Part shown: positions 16,850 through 26,421 of the stretch, in pieces | Position numbering within the stretch: position 1 is the stretch's first letter | Layout: each line of letters begins with the position of its first letter | Made by a program: the position numbers and the translations under genes | The notes under the pieces: model-generated | What the model was told of the DNA's origin: nothing | Databases searched by the model: none | The model's input: only the letters and a program-made list of their open reading frames with translations | NCBI GenBank assembly: GCA_003427395.1 | Contig: BFEA01000261.1 | Location: 1,328,498-1,366,152 of the forward strand | DNA: 37,655 nt | Origin: Chara braunii | Taxonomy: Eukaryota > Streptophyta > Charophyceae > Charales > Characeae | Direction of reading: 5' to 3'

Positions 16850-17013
16850 GCGCGAGGTCCCACTAGCAAAGAGGATTGGATTACGCGAGTGAATCTGGAC
16901 ATGATCTATGCAGAAATGCAGAAAAGCAGACTAATTGCTATACCCTGCTCTTCTCCGCGAACACGTCCAGATTCGGGCGTTATATCCCATCCTCTTGCTA
17001 GTGAACCTGGCCC
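16850..17013. mobile_element. MITE type A, copy A5, TSD CTG
   Basis: GCGCGAGGTCCCACTAGCAA and CTTGCTAGTGAACCTGGCCC ends. GTGAATCTGGACATG pairs with ACACGTCCAGATTCGGG. CTG at 16847-16849 and 17014-17016. Confidence 0.88.
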
Positions 17014-17016
17014 CTG

Positions 17017-17425
17017 CCTTCTTTCTTTGGGACCACAGTAGGTGCAATTTTGACGGGCTTTATTCAACCGAAATTATAGTCCGGGGGATTTCTCTGAAAT
17101 GAAAACGGCAAGAATGCATCTTCAGCAGGACTCAGCCCAAGGGTTCATTCGTGGCGATCCTCATGGGTGCGGCTATCCTCAGGGGTGAGTATCGGCGATA
17201 GAACGGGCAGAACACAGGGGGTAAAGCTTTGGACCCCCCACTACCGTGCGCATAACCTCTCTCTGCTCGAAAATTTTCGGGACTCCACACATTCTCCCGG
17301 AGTGAACGGCCCAACTGTCTACCAACTACGAGGCAGGCAGGCGTTTCCACTCAGTTCTGCGCGCGCGGCCGTTTCGGAGTACAATGGCCATCCTGAAGGA
17401 GTAGAGGGAGACCCATCTCCTTTCG
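17017..17425. other. Unassigned intergenic DNA
   Basis: Short imperfect repeat GCGATCCTCATGGGTG / GCTATCCTCAGGGGTG at about 17153-17187. No coding motif or RNA seen. Confidence 0.4.
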
Positions 17426-17429
17426 TTTG

Positions 17430-17515
17430 GCCATGATCTCTGAGCGACTTGTTGATTGAATCTCTGTTATGTATGAATCTGTGAACGAGTTGTTGCATCT
17501 CTATTATGTATGGAA
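17430..17515. repeat. Diverged about 40-bp tandem duplication
   Basis: GAGCGACTTGTTGATTGAATCTCTGTTATGTATG-like sequence recurs as GAACGAGTTGTTGCATCTCT with ATTATGTATGG. Confidence 0.65.
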
Positions 17516-17634
17516 TTATATATTGAATCAATCAAGATCAACTAACAGATCCCATGGGGTGGGGAAAAGAGACCCGGGGGCCGAGAAAGGGCGAGCTCTA
17601 CTTTCTGTATTATAGGGAAAGTCTTTCCTATCGG

Positions 17635-17731
17635 GGGCAAGGTCCCACTTGCGCAAATTAGGAGATTTCGGCCGTCGATCTTTGCTATCTAAGGTCAGTA
17701 TCTCTTAATCCGTGCAAGGGGTACCTAGCCC
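17635..17731. mobile_element. MITE type C, copy C4, TSD CGG
   Basis: GGGCAAGGTCCCACTTGCGC and TGCAAGGGGTACCTAGCCC ends, CGG at 17632-17634 and 17732-17734. It lies in the opposite orientation to C2 and C3, as judged by the AGGAGATTTCGGCCG order. Confidence 0.9.
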
Positions 17732-17761
17732 CGGGCAACACGCAGCGGGCAGCCTGCCGAA

Positions 17762-18190
17762 AATTGTTGCGGCCGTAGGGTCTAGCTTTTTTTTCTGCCA
17801 CCGCAAAGCGCTGAAACTTTGTGCAGAGACTTTTTCAGGCATTTGCCATCCGCCAGCGCAGTGGAGTCCAAGCGCCTTAGTGAGTCCTCAGCACCTGAAA
17901 GATCGGCCTCTCATGCCCCTAAATTCTGCGCCTCGACACGTGACTCACGAAACAAAGAGCAAAACCAGAAAATCGTTGGTCGCCGTAGGGTCTCGTTTTT
18001 TTTGCTCCCACCGGAGAGCGCTGAAACTTCAGTGTGGGGATCCTTTTCAGGCATATGGCATCCGCCGCCAATTCAGTGGGGTCCAAAAGCCTAAAGTGAG
18101 TCCTCAGCAGCTGAAAGATCCGCCTCTCTCATGCCCCTAGAGACTCTGCGCCTCGCCACACGACTCACGAAACAAAGAGCAATACCGGCG
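17762..18190. repeat. 210-bp tandem duplication
   Basis: Two diverged copies start GCCGTAGGGTCT (about 17772 and 17982), run through AGCGCTGAAACTT and GTGAGTCCTCAGCA, and end GACTCACGAAACAAAGAGCA. No conserved reading frame is seen between the copies. Confidence 0.9.
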
Positions 18191-18194
18191 CATC

Positions 18195-18263
18195 TTCCTG
18201 CAAAAGTCGGTCACCCATCGTCACGAATAGTATCCCATGAATACAGCCACCTTTTGCAGGAAT
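18195..18263. mobile_element. Small inverted-repeat unit TTCCTGCAAAAG
   Basis: TTCCTGCAAAAG and CTTTTGCAGGAA bound 69 bp. The interior is not palindromic. Possibly a mini-MITE; no other copy seen. Confidence 0.5.
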
Positions 18264-18626
18264 ATGCACTGGCATTGTTTGTTTTTCGTTTCTTGTGAGG
18301 GGTAGCGATGCCCTCTATAGTACACGCAGGGCCAAAACTTTGCAGCAGAAAGGCCTCCGGGCTAGGATCAGGCTTAGCCTGGATCCTTCGTTCCAGGCCA
18401 TCGATCTTCGAAATCTACGGTCAGAAACGAGAAAATGAGATCTGTCTGAGTAGTGGATCCTTTGACCCGGGACAATGTTTTTTTTTTTTTTTTTTCTAAA
18501 AGAAAAGTTTGCAGGGGTTTAGACTTGATTTCGATTTCGATTAGTTTTCACCGTGGCCAACAGTGCGACTGTGAGATGTTCCGATCGGATGGCAGGAAAG
18601 GATGACCACTCGACAGGAAGTTCAAG
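18264..18626. other. Unassigned intergenic DNA
   Basis: T-run at about 18479-18495; no gene or element recognised. Confidence 0.4.
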
Positions 18627-18632
18627 CCCCCG

Positions 18633-18728
18633 GGGCTAGGTCCCACTTGCACGGATTAAAAGATGCTGGCCGTTGATCTTTGCTATCTACGGTCACTATC
18701 GCTAAGTCGTGCAAGTGGGACCTAGCCC
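18633..18728. mobile_element. MITE type C, copy C5, TSD CCG
   Basis: GGGCTAGGTCCCACTTGCAC and TGCAAGTGGGACCTAGCCC ends, CCG at 18630-18632 and 18729-18731. The right flank CTACTGGGACTTCGCCC looks like the right end of another element of this group, so C5 may sit in an older relative. Confidence 0.92.
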
Positions 18729-18749
18729 CCGCTACTGGGACTTCGCCCG

Positions 18750-19230
18750 CGGATTACCACCACGGCACGGCACACTCGACGACTGCCCAAAAGCAGAAAG
18801 ACTCACTCTGCACAGCACAAGATAACAAGGCTCACTTGGACTGTGAATACGCCGCTGCCGATGCCTTGTGGCCTCTACGAACGGCTCATCTCAATCGAAA
18901 ACTCGAGTACGACACCACCGAACAAAAGCCCGTAAGAAAAGGACGCGTGACATACAGAACTCGAGAAAAGAAAAAAAAATGAAGAACGTAAAAGACTGAC
19001 AGCCTAGTTGGAATCCCGGCGCAACAAAACCCTAAAAAAAAAAAAAAAACCACGGCGCCGCCGGCACGGCTGCAGATTCTCAGAGGAGATGATGAAAAAA
19101 AAAAAAAAAAAATGGTCTCGCTCCATGAGTCACCAACTGTTCAAATTGCGGATGAATCACCTCCACGAAGAGCATACGTCATTCTTGACGAGAATGTGGT
19201 CATTCCTGATTCGAATGCACACAGGAAGGG
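18750..19230. other. Unassigned intergenic DNA
   Basis: Several A-runs (about 18970, 19034, 19095). A plus-strand frame at about 18680-18982 overlaps C5 and has no recognisable motif. Confidence 0.4.
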
Positions 19231-19231
19231 G

Positions 19232-19304
19232 GAGAGGGGATGGGAGAGAGAGAGGGGGGGGGGGGGGGGGGGGGGGGGAGGGGGGGGGGGGGGGGGGGGA
19301 GAGG
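19232..19304 (+). repeat. Long G-tract, G-quadruplex-prone
   Basis: G-runs of more than 20 interrupted only by single A, flanked by GGGGAGAGGGGATGGGAGAG. Poly-Gly and poly-Pro frames here are artefacts. Run length is probably uncertain in assembly. Confidence 0.9.
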
Positions 19305-19384
19305 GGAAATGGCGAAGGAGAGCACCAACACAGACGCGAGGCACCACCAGGGGAAAGCAAGGAAGGGGGCGTGGGAAATACGGA

Positions 19385-19620
19385 GCTCGTAGGGCCAAAC
19401 GTGAAATGTCCCCAGAGTCTCCAAGCGATTCCAGAGAAATATTGAATTAGGGGCCATGCTAGATCCTCCGTCAGCAGAACACCCTCAAAGAGGGACGACG
19501 AACGTTCGTCTTTGAGGGTGTTCTGCTGACGGAGGATCTAGCATGGCCCCTAATTCAATTCAAAATTTCCCTGGGATCGCTTGGAGACTCTGGGGACATT
19601 TCACGTTTGGCCCTACGAGC
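19385..19620. repeat. Near-perfect 236-bp palindrome
   Basis: Arms of about 105 bp: GCTCGTAGGGCCAAACGTGA (from 19385) pairs with TCACGTTTGGCCCTACGAGC (to 19620), and AGGGGCCATGCTAGATCCTC pairs with its exact complement near 19533-19552. Only a few mismatches occur. The centre GACGAACGTTCGTC is itself palindromic, with a small one-sided insertion (about 19488-19493). It is either a very young foldback element or a hairpin-RNA precursor. Confidence 0.92.
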
Positions 19621-20058
19621 GATTACGTCACCCCTGGCTTGCTGTCTTTTCAGCCCTCGCCGCACCACTCACCAACCGTGAAAATTATACAAGCTATGGA
19701 GGATGGCTTTCCAGTGGGAGACAAGGCCTCGCTACACTTTTCACCAAATGTGCAAAATGAGGAAGAAGCTTTCTCATTTTCCGGCCGCCGCTGGGTACAT
19801 ATATATAGCGTCAGCCTATCGGTATATATATAATATATACATATATGCGTGTGGGTGTGGGTGCGTGGGCGTCGTAATATTCCTTACACAGCTCCACAAA
19901 GAAAGCGTGACTGTGCCAGAGAGACTGTTCCGTCGGACTTTCACCGACTCATCAGGAGATTGTGTCTGTGTGCGCGCGCGAGCACGAGAGTTGGAATACC
20001 GCGCTCCCCCCAGCAAAGAAAATAAGAGAGTCTGGGATAGGAGAGAGCTCAAGGTCTC
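19621..20058. other. Unassigned intergenic DNA with TA/TG-rich patch
   Basis: (TA)n-rich at about 19797-19848, then GTGTGGGTGTGGGTGCGTGGG. No gene recognised. Confidence 0.4.
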
Positions 20059-20490
20059 GGTTTTTTTTTCTTTTTTTTCTTTTTAAAAAGCCCAACCAAT
20101 TCAATTACCTGTCAAATCTGGACAGGACGGCCTTTCAGGCCCTTTTTAGTGTAGTATTACGGGGAACCCCGGAGCAGCCACATCCGTTCTCAAGTCTCCA
20201 ACGAGGGAACATGCGGGAGCTGCACCCACCACCAGCAGGTGCGATACCTGCTACGGCAGGTGGGCGATGCCGGCCAGGGGTCAGTCTGACGGTAGCATCA
20301 GGACCGAGCTTCTTCGATGGGCCAGTCACTGTGCCTCCCCTCCGGTCCCCTCCCCCTATGAACATCAGCAGTCTCTGCTCAATGCCACTCGGGGGGACCA
20401 ACAGCATATCTCTAGGTGGCGGGCTCCAAGCTTGCCCAGGAAGGTACATAAGGCCAATGGGGATTGAACCCAAGACCTCCTAAATGCCAC
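20059..20490 (-). mobile_element. Long tRNA-like SINE family 2, copy 1
   Basis: On the minus strand the head contains the B-box-like GGTCTTGGGTTCAATCCCCA (near 20470). It is followed by GTACCTTCCTGGG, a GC-rich body with GTTGGTCCCCCC and GCAGAGACTGCTGATGTTCA, and GGCCTGAAAGGCCGTCCTGT. The end is an A-rich tail, seen as the T-tract at about 20059-20083. It lies head to head with copy 2 at 20628-21096. Confidence 0.75.
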
Positions 20491-20496
20491 TTGAAT

Positions 20497-20498
<2 letters not shown>

Positions 20499-20541
<43 letters not shown>

Positions 20542-20568
20542 GTGTGTGTGTGTGTGTGTGTGTGTGTA
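20499..20568. repeat. Poly(T) followed by (GT)n
   Basis: T-run 20499-20536, then (GT)n about 20542-20567, lying between two inverted SINE copies. Confidence 0.95.
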
Positions 20569-20627
20569 TCCACCTGCCAAGTCGAAGTCGAGCGTGGTAG
20601 TGTAGTGTGGAGCAGTAGAGTCGAAGT

Positions 20628-21096
20628 CTCGTTTTGATCCAGCGGCCTAACTATTTCCTAAGGCACGCGAGTGGCATGCTCGTTTTGATCCAGCGGCCTA
20701 ACTATTTTCCTAAGGCACGCAAGTGGCTTGCAGGAGGTCTTGGGTTCAATCCCCATTAGCCTCATGTACCTTCCTGGGGATGCTTGGCGCCCGCCACCTA
20801 GAGATAGCCCGTTGGTCCCCCCAATTGGCATTAAAAAGCAGTCTCTGCTGATGTTCATATGGGGAGAGAGGGGTAATTGGGGAGGCACAACGACCGGCCA
20901 CTCAGATGATGCTCGGTCCCTCTGCCACCGGCTGTCCCCTGGCCGGTGTGCCCCGTTGGGGGTTCCCTGAAGGCAACAAGGCCGCCCTGGGCTGTAAAGG
21001 CCACCCGGTGTCAGATTAGACACAAGATTGAATTTACCTGGGCTGGTTAGTCCGATGATAATACCTCAAGGCCATCGCCCTTTAAAAAAAAAAAAA
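20628..21096 (+). mobile_element. Long tRNA-like SINE family 2, copy 2, head duplicated
   Basis: The 5' head (CTCGTTTTGATCCAGCGGCC ... AAGGCACGC) is present twice in tandem (20628 and 20679, period 51). The B-box-like GGGTTCAATCCCC lies at about 20743. The body matches copy 1. The tail GAATTTACCTGGGCTGGTTA, GATGATAATACCTCAAGGCC and CCCTTTA(n) matches the SINE family 1 tail. Confidence 0.8.
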
Positions 21097-21343
21097 AAAG
21101 AGAGTTTCGTTTTCTGACGAAAATCAGCATCTTTCTGTCACGCGTGTGAAGTTTGGGCGCCCGACACCCAGTTGCAGTTACAGCCAAGTAATTAGTCCAG
21201 GTGCAGAACATGCATGGGCAACATCGCGAACGGGTGCATTCCGGGTGCATTCTCAGAGAAAGTTTGGCCCAAGTCCAGGATCCCAAGCGGGAGAAGTTTC
21301 TTTCTCTTTTCTGGGGAAAGAACAGAAGCAAGCAAAAAAAAAA

Positions 21344-21425
21344 GAACCAAGCCTAACAAACAAATCTTCTTCCTTTTTTTTTTTTTTTTTTTTTTCAAAA
21401 GGAACCAAGCCTAACAAACAAATCT
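21344..21425. repeat. 24-bp direct repeats flanking a poly(T) insert
   Basis: GAACCAAGCCTAACAAAC plus six bases occurs exactly at 21344-21367 and 21402-21425. The 34 bp between are TCTTCC, a T-run and CAAAAG. Read on the minus strand, this is an A tail with a long target duplication, i.e. a retroposition truncated almost to its tail. Confidence 0.8.
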
Positions 21426-21657
21426 ACTCAGGGTTCGAAATGAAGAATGCATCTGGGCGTGCAAACATCCACGTCCATGATCCGGGCCTCGAAATTAGCA
21501 CGCCCATACCCGGGCCCCTCACGCTTTTCTTTCCGCGCCCTTCTTTCAACGCCGGTGGCGGCTGAGGGCTGAAGCTTGAGTGTACCTTCGGAGAAATCTC
21601 AACACCTGGAGCCGGGATGCAAAATGCAGCTACGAAGCAGATAAGGAGAGCACAAAC

Positions 21658-21751
21658 CCTTACAGCCCTGTGGTTATAGTTATGAAACCCTCTTTCGAGC
21701 TATGGTGAGGTGCACCTCTCCATCGACCTCTCAGCCCTTCAAGAAAAGCGG

Positions 21752-21788
<37 letters not shown>

Positions 21789-21850
21789 AGTTACAGCCCT
21801 ATGGTTAAGGTTATGAAACCCTTGGAGCCACGGTGAGGCATTCATCGACC
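21658..21850. repeat. Duplicated segment around (CA)n
   Basis: TTACAGCCCTGTGGTTATAG and TTACAGCCCTATGGTTAAGG start two copies (period about 131 bp) that both run to TGGTGAGG-type or CGGTGAGG-type sequence. (CA)n lies at about 21753-21786 between them. Confidence 0.85.
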
Positions 21851-21872
21851 GCAGCCAAGTCCCCGACGTTCT

Positions 21873-21935
21873 TCATATATGGCTTGAAATATGAATTTGA
21901 GAGTTCATTTATGGCTTGAAATATGAATTTGAGAG
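21873..21935. repeat. 32-bp tandem duplication
   Basis: TATGGCTTGAAATATGAATT plus TGAGAG is repeated after 32 bp. Confidence 0.9.
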
Positions 21936-21939
21936 AAAA

Positions 21940-22000
21940 TGAGAGTGATGACTGCTCTTACCAGCAGCACTAGCACCGCAGGGGGTGTGTTAAAAAAAGA
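21940..22000 (+). mobile_element. SINE family 3 fragment, 3' end with A tail
   Basis: GACTGCTCTTACCAGCAGCA, CTAGCACCGCAGGGGGTGTGTT and A-rich (AAAG)n match the 3' part of the copies at 27165-27275 and 32785-32902. Confidence 0.55.
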
Positions 22001-22362
22001 AAGAAAGAAAGAAAGAAAGAAAGAGAATACAACGTTGTGAATCAAACCAGCACTACCTTCCGAGGGTCTTTCTGCCGACGCGGAGTACAATAACTGCGCG
22101 CCAAGCTTTGTCCAGGCGGCAGGGCAACTTCTTTTCTTTTGTTATGGCTGGCGCCGCCAGCCATTTTGGTGTGAAGGTGCCGAGCCTCCGGAGAATATGG
22201 TGTAAATTGCATGGCCGTTGGAGTGATTTGTCTTCTTGATTCCGACGAAGGAAAAAAAAAAAGAAAAAAAAAAAGAGAGAGAGAGAGACAGAATTCTCGC
22301 TAAGACGCACATAATGGTCTAGCTACAGCCTTCTACATCCCGTCGGCACCAACGAGGGACAC
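22001..22362. other. Unassigned DNA with one perfect hairpin
   Basis: ATGGCTGGC-GCC-GCCAGCCAT forms a perfect 9-bp stem at 22144-22164. A-runs and (GA)n lie at about 22250-22289. No gene. Confidence 0.45.
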
Positions 22363-22365
22363 CAG

Positions 22366-22518
22366 GGCCGACTAGCAAAAGAGGCTTATGAACTGAACCC
22401 CTGAATCTGTGTGTGCTGCTCGACAGTGCAGAAAGTCGATGTCCATCTGCTTTTCTCCCTCTCTGGCAAAAAAACCGTCCGATCGATGCACTCCCCTTTT
22501 CTTAGCGGGACTGCGCGT
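22366..22518. mobile_element. MITE type A, copy A6, old, TSD CAG
   Basis: Strongly diverged: GGCCGACTAGCAAAAGAGGC left, CTTAGCGGGACTGCGCGT right, with CCTGAATCTGTGTG and GTGCAGAAAGTCGATGTCCA internally. CAG is still present at 22363-22365 and 22519-22521. Confidence 0.7.
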
Positions 22519-22521
22519 CAG

Positions 22522-23100
22522 GAGACCTCCCGCTCTATATCTGAGAACGTAGTTTGATCAGCGTCACGTAGGGCTGATGAAAACGAGTGAGAACTTTTCA
22601 CAGCAGGCCTCCTGTAGACGCGCATCTGCATCTGAACGGACTTGTGAACCAGCAGAGTCTGATGAGTGAAAGTACACCCTCAGCGTGACCCGCCTTCTGG
22701 ACAGCTGCGAAAGCTGCGAAACTATCCCAGAATGTTTTCACGCCCGTACGCGGGCCTGCAAGGAAACCAAGTAACCTGTGTACTCGGACTGGGCTGAGGG
22801 CCCATTTGCAGACCCTGCGAGGAACGAGCTCCTCGCGCACCCACTCTGGTGCCCGAGGAGGGCGGGAGGGTAGAGGGGCGGGAGAGGAAGGACGGGGGGT
22901 GGGGGCGCGCAGGGTGTTCAAAAGGAAGTGGCCGTGTAGGGTCGGGGTCTGTCAGGGCAGATTTAGGCCGGTAAGATACGTCCCAGGGCTTGCTACTGAC
23001 TATTCTTTTTTTCTTTTTTTCTTTTCTTTGGAAGAAATAGTAAGCTAGTGGCTATTCCAGACGACATGGAAGTGGGCTCCGGACAAAATCTCATTCGAGT
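22522..23100. other. GC-rich unassigned DNA
   Basis: A G-rich stretch at about 22855-22910; no RNA gene or coding motif recognised. Confidence 0.4.
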
Positions 23101-23245
23101 TTCTTTTTTTTTTTTTTTTTTTTTACCCTGAAAGCAACTCGAGGTAATGCTAGGGGTGCTGACAGGAGCAGGCACCACTAGCACTGCTGGGAAGGTTCCA
23201 TCTATTGGTGGGGACCACCACCTGCTGGAAATCGGGTCCAGCGTC
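23101..23245 (-). mobile_element. SINE family 3 copy with A tail
   Basis: On the minus strand: TTTCCAGCAGGTGGTGGTCC, CCACCAATAGATGGAACC, TGCTCCTGTCAGCACCCCTAGC, and a long A tail (T-run 23103-23124). Confidence 0.7.
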
Positions 23246-24245
23246 CCTGAACATTGTGATTGATTGCTTGGACACCCATCGGATTGGAATGGAATGTGAG
23301 CTGTTGGACTGCCAGAGCTACCCAACAGCCTACGGTAGGTTGAATGCCTCCGTACTTAATGATAATGTCCACAAGACCCATGGCCGCTGCTAAGAGATGA
23401 GGGAACAGTTTGAAAGGCATGGTCTTCTTTCCCCCCCACTCACCCTGCAAGTGGCCTCAGAATAGGGTGTATGCCGCAGGGCCTATGCGCAGAGGAGAGA
23501 GCTTGACAGATTGCCTATGTGAAGTCGAACACCAAGAGATAGTCAGAGGACGTATGGTCACATATACGAGGTCCGGACTGACGCCCGTATGCACCATTAG
23601 ATCGCAGAGATAAGAAGCCAGGAGGTTGTAGATTTTTTTTGCCCTCATATCAGATCACCCACAGACTAACCGTCACTGCAGCAGCCCAGCTGTATAAGAA
23701 TGCCCCGCCCCCTCGCCACCCCACTACCCAATTCAGAGCCCCCCTACAGACAGAAAATCGGGTTTGGGCTCCAGATCACCCAACCTTTCTCTTTCCCCCC
23801 CTCGTATACAGAGTCGCTGCCCAAGAACCAAGGATCTGGGTAAGAGGAACCTCAGTGGTCCGAGCTGCCCTCTATACTGGTAGAGGCAATGGTCATCAGT
23901 GCTGGTGACTCTGAGGTAGGATACTACAGATAGGGGGGGGCGCTAGGAGTTCTGACGCAAGGATGGGATGAGTGGTATCCTCATCTTCTCAGGACAACCG
24001 TCACCGTCTGCCTGGAGACTAGCCTCTACAGCACCCTGGACTTTCTGTTTTGTTTTCTTTTTTTTAAGGCGTTTTTGACAAGCAAAGTAGAGCCATGACA
24101 ACCTGAGGTCCTGCACGACTAAGTCCCTCAGGACGGGTCGTCTTAAGGTAAGACATGATTTCTCAGTCCGCTGGTCAGAAAACAGGGGAAAGGCTGCTTA
24201 TAGACCACGATCGACTGAAAATGACCTTGCTTTGAATTACGGCCG
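23246..24245. other. Unassigned intergenic DNA
   Basis: No supported gene. An 82-codon minus-strand frame at 23202-23450 overlaps the SINE and has no recognisable domain. G-run at about 23933. Confidence 0.4.
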
Positions 24246-24249
24246 GCTG

Positions 24250-24323
24250 GGCCACGGATAAGATAAGAAACTGATCAGAACAGATACTAAACATCATCTT
24301 AGCCAAAAGAGCGAGAAAGGTAT
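24250..24323 (-). pseudogene. U2 snRNA 5' retrocopy
   Basis: On the minus strand: ATACCTTTCTCGCTCTTTTG, GCTAAGATGATGTTTAGTAT, CTGTTCTGATCAGTTTCTTA and ATCCGTGGCCC. It stops at the same U2 position as the copy at 16452-16527. The 5' end is intact, so truncation is at the 3' side. Confidence 0.85.
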
Positions 24324-24529
24324 TGGATACAGAATTGTGACAAGCTAGCCCCCCTTGAAAAAAAAGAGGGAAACAAACAAAAAAAAAAAAAAAAAAAAAG
24401 GCCATGCTTGATGGTCACATCCAAAGAGAATGAGAATTCAGGTTCACCTGCGCTCTTTTCGACGACCATACTCAATCCTTCATTCTCCTTTTTCTTTTCT
24501 ACGTGCGCTCAGATGTAATGGAAAGCCCG

Positions 24530-24702
24530 GGGCCAAGTCCCACTAGCGGTGGGTGTCGAGTTTCCTCAACTCCCAAATCTGGACGTGTGTTGTGGAGAAG
24601 TGAAGAAAATTGCCTTTGAGAGTTTCCTCAGCCGCACCTCTCCACAAACTCATCCAGATTCGGGCGTTGAAGAAACACAACCCTCCTAGTGGGACTTGGC
24701 TC
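24530..24702. mobile_element. MITE type B, copy B3, TSD CCG
   Basis: GGGCCAAGTCCCACTAGC and CTAGTGGGACTTGGCTC ends. GAGTTTCCTCAACTCCCAAATC pairs with CAGATTCGGGCGTTGAAGAAA. CCG at 24527-24529 and 24703-24705. Confidence 0.88.
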
Positions 24703-24760
24703 CCGGTCACCAGATAGTGGAGGGAACCGCACAGTGGAACTGCCAAACCCTGCTTCAGAA

Positions 24761-24906
24761 AGGGCTAACTACACGGGAGTCACAGAAACAGTTTGAAATT
24801 ACAGTTCGGGCCAAAACGAGTTTCAAAAAAGCTGGCTTGTCATACATTGCCCGAAGTGTATTTTATTTTCAAAAACTGTTTTTGTGACTCCCACGTAGTT
24901 TCCCCT
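24761..24906. mobile_element. MITE family I, 30-bp TIRs
   Basis: AGGGCTAACTACACGGGAGT CACAGAAACAGTTT and AAACTGTTTTTGTGACTCCC ACGTAGTTTCCCCT are inverted ends, and inner TTCGGGC / GCCCGAA also pairs. Single copy here; no convincing target duplication. Confidence 0.8.
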
Positions 24907-24995
24907 ATTTTGTAATTTGAAACATTTCTCTATTTGCGCGTGTCAATTACCTTTCGCAGGAGGCATGCATCCATAGCACCGACGTTGAAGTCCTG

Positions 24996-25087
24996 GAGCC
25001 AAGTCCCACTTACCCAAATTCTCAATTCTTGACCATAGATTACGAAGTGCAACGAAGCGGATAATCAGCATAAGTGGAACTTGGCCC
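24996..25087. mobile_element. MITE type C, copy C6, TSD CTG
   Basis: GAGCCAAGTCCCACTTAC and ATAAGTGGAACTTGGCCC ends with a diverged interior (TTCTTGACCATAGATTACGA). CTG at 24993-24995 and 25088-25090. Confidence 0.85.
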
Positions 25088-25090
25088 CTG

Positions 25091-25319
25091 ATCCTTCCGT
25101 TCCACATCGTCTCCTTCCTCCAAATCCCCGTGTTCCAGATCCTTCTCCTCCCTTGAATTCCCCTGCACCTGCTCCGCAGGTCCTTTCTCATACACATGTG
25201 CTCCATCCTGCCTCCTGCTTCAACATCAACATTTCTTTTGCTCTGACATTCAAAATGGCCCAGGACTCTTCGCACACATGTGAGACACAAGTCTCAAGCA
25301 TGGTACTGCAGTTCTCATT
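25091..25319. other. Unassigned intergenic DNA
   Basis: Pyrimidine-rich; no gene or element recognised. Confidence 0.35.
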
Positions 25320-25465
25320 TTTTTATTTTTATTTGAAGGCTAGTTCTTTTAAGCACAACCACTTCAATTACCTGTCAAATCTGGACAGGAGGGCCTTTCA
25401 GGCCATTTTATTATTGTTATAGTATTACGAGGACGAGGAACCCCGTAGCCCCCAGCCCAGCCCGA
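25320..25465 (-). mobile_element. SINE family 2, 3' fragment
   Basis: CAATTACCTGTCAAATCTGG ACAGGAGGGCCTTTCAGGCC matches the 3' part of the copy at 20059-20490, adjoining a T-rich tract. TCAAGCCTCCAATGAGGGAA downstream also matches the body. Confidence 0.7.
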
Positions 25466-26046
25466 GTTCAAGCCTCCAATGAGGGAAGCAACCAGCCCAG
25501 CCCCCTAAATTCAAGCCAATGGACTCAGTACAGAGGGAGTGTCGCTGCCCCCACCGGTCATTGGAGTTCCGGCTATGGATTGCCATCATGGAACTGTCAA
25601 ACTATAAGCTTGGGCCCACACACCATTGCTTGGCACTTCTAGTCCCCTGGTTGCCCTTTTATAATGCCTCACAAGGGGCACACTTAGGAAAATTAGGGTA
25701 CTGACCCCAAGCTGTAGTCCCCCAAAGGGGAATTTGCTGGCCCTACATGCCCACTCATCCACCATGCTTGTCCATGCCGAACTAACAGCCAAACCAATTC
25801 TTTCTCGAGAATAGTCCAGTCTTGTCCCAACCTCCCTATCACCCCTGTATCTTACCTCTGGAGATAGTTCCTGGAACAACCACCTCAGAGTCTGGAGATA
25901 GTCACTGGAACCACCAGTAAGCACTTGCGGTACCGTAACTACCCACCACCATCTCCAAGGTCATTTTTTCTACTGGCATGCAGCTACTACGGCAGCAGTT
26001 ACGTTTTTTCAGAGAGAGGCATGGATGTGGATGCGGCCACAGACAG
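25466..26046. other. Unassigned intergenic DNA
   Basis: May contain further diverged SINE 2 body up to about 25640. GGAGATAGTYCCTGGAAC-type sequence is repeated at about 25860 and 25893. No gene recognised. Confidence 0.35.
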
Positions 26047-26049
26047 CTG

Positions 26050-26239
26050 GGGCGAGGCCCCACTACCAAAGAGGATTGGATTGAGCACCTGATTCCAGAT
26101 GTGTTATAGGTGAAAAGGTGCAGAAAATCGACATTGAACTGCTTTTCTGCATCTCTGCTTAAAAAAGGTCCCACTAGCAAAGAGGATTCTATTGAGCGCC
26201 TGAGAACTGGAAATCCTCTTTGCTAGAGGGACCTCACCC
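26050..26239. mobile_element. MITE type A, copy A7, compound
   Basis: The left end GGGCGAGGCCCCACTACC and first arm run to about 26165. There a second left end (AGGTCCCACTAGCAAAGAGG) begins and folds directly onto the right end CCTCTTTGCTAGAGGGACCT. The inner 26166-26234 is thus a mini-hairpin deletion derivative inside or beside a full element. CTG at 26047-26049; the right flank has no match. Confidence 0.8.
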
Positions 26240-26259
26240 ACAGAGAAAGAGCACCATCG

Positions 26260-26282
26260 CGTATCCTCTCAGTGAGGATACG
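26260..26282. repeat. Perfect 9-bp stem hairpin
   Basis: CGTATCCTC-TCAGT-GAGGATACG. Confidence 0.7.
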
Positions 26283-26421
26283 AAAAAAGAAAAATAGAAA
26301 AGAAAAAAAAAAAGAATCTGGAAACGGTGGCAGATACACTGGAGTCTCCTGCGAGGACCACAAGAGCTATTGTGGGCTGTGGACTGCGCTATCACAGGCA
26401 TTCTACCGGACTCCCTACCAT

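Noticed and set aside
20735-20760. tRNA gene suggested by GGGTTCAATCCCC
   Set aside because: Part of the SINE family 2 head; downstream sequence does not close a cloverleaf.
23202-23450. 82-codon minus-strand ORF with hydrophobic stretch
   Set aside because: It overlaps a SINE family 3 copy and has no supporting splice or start context.
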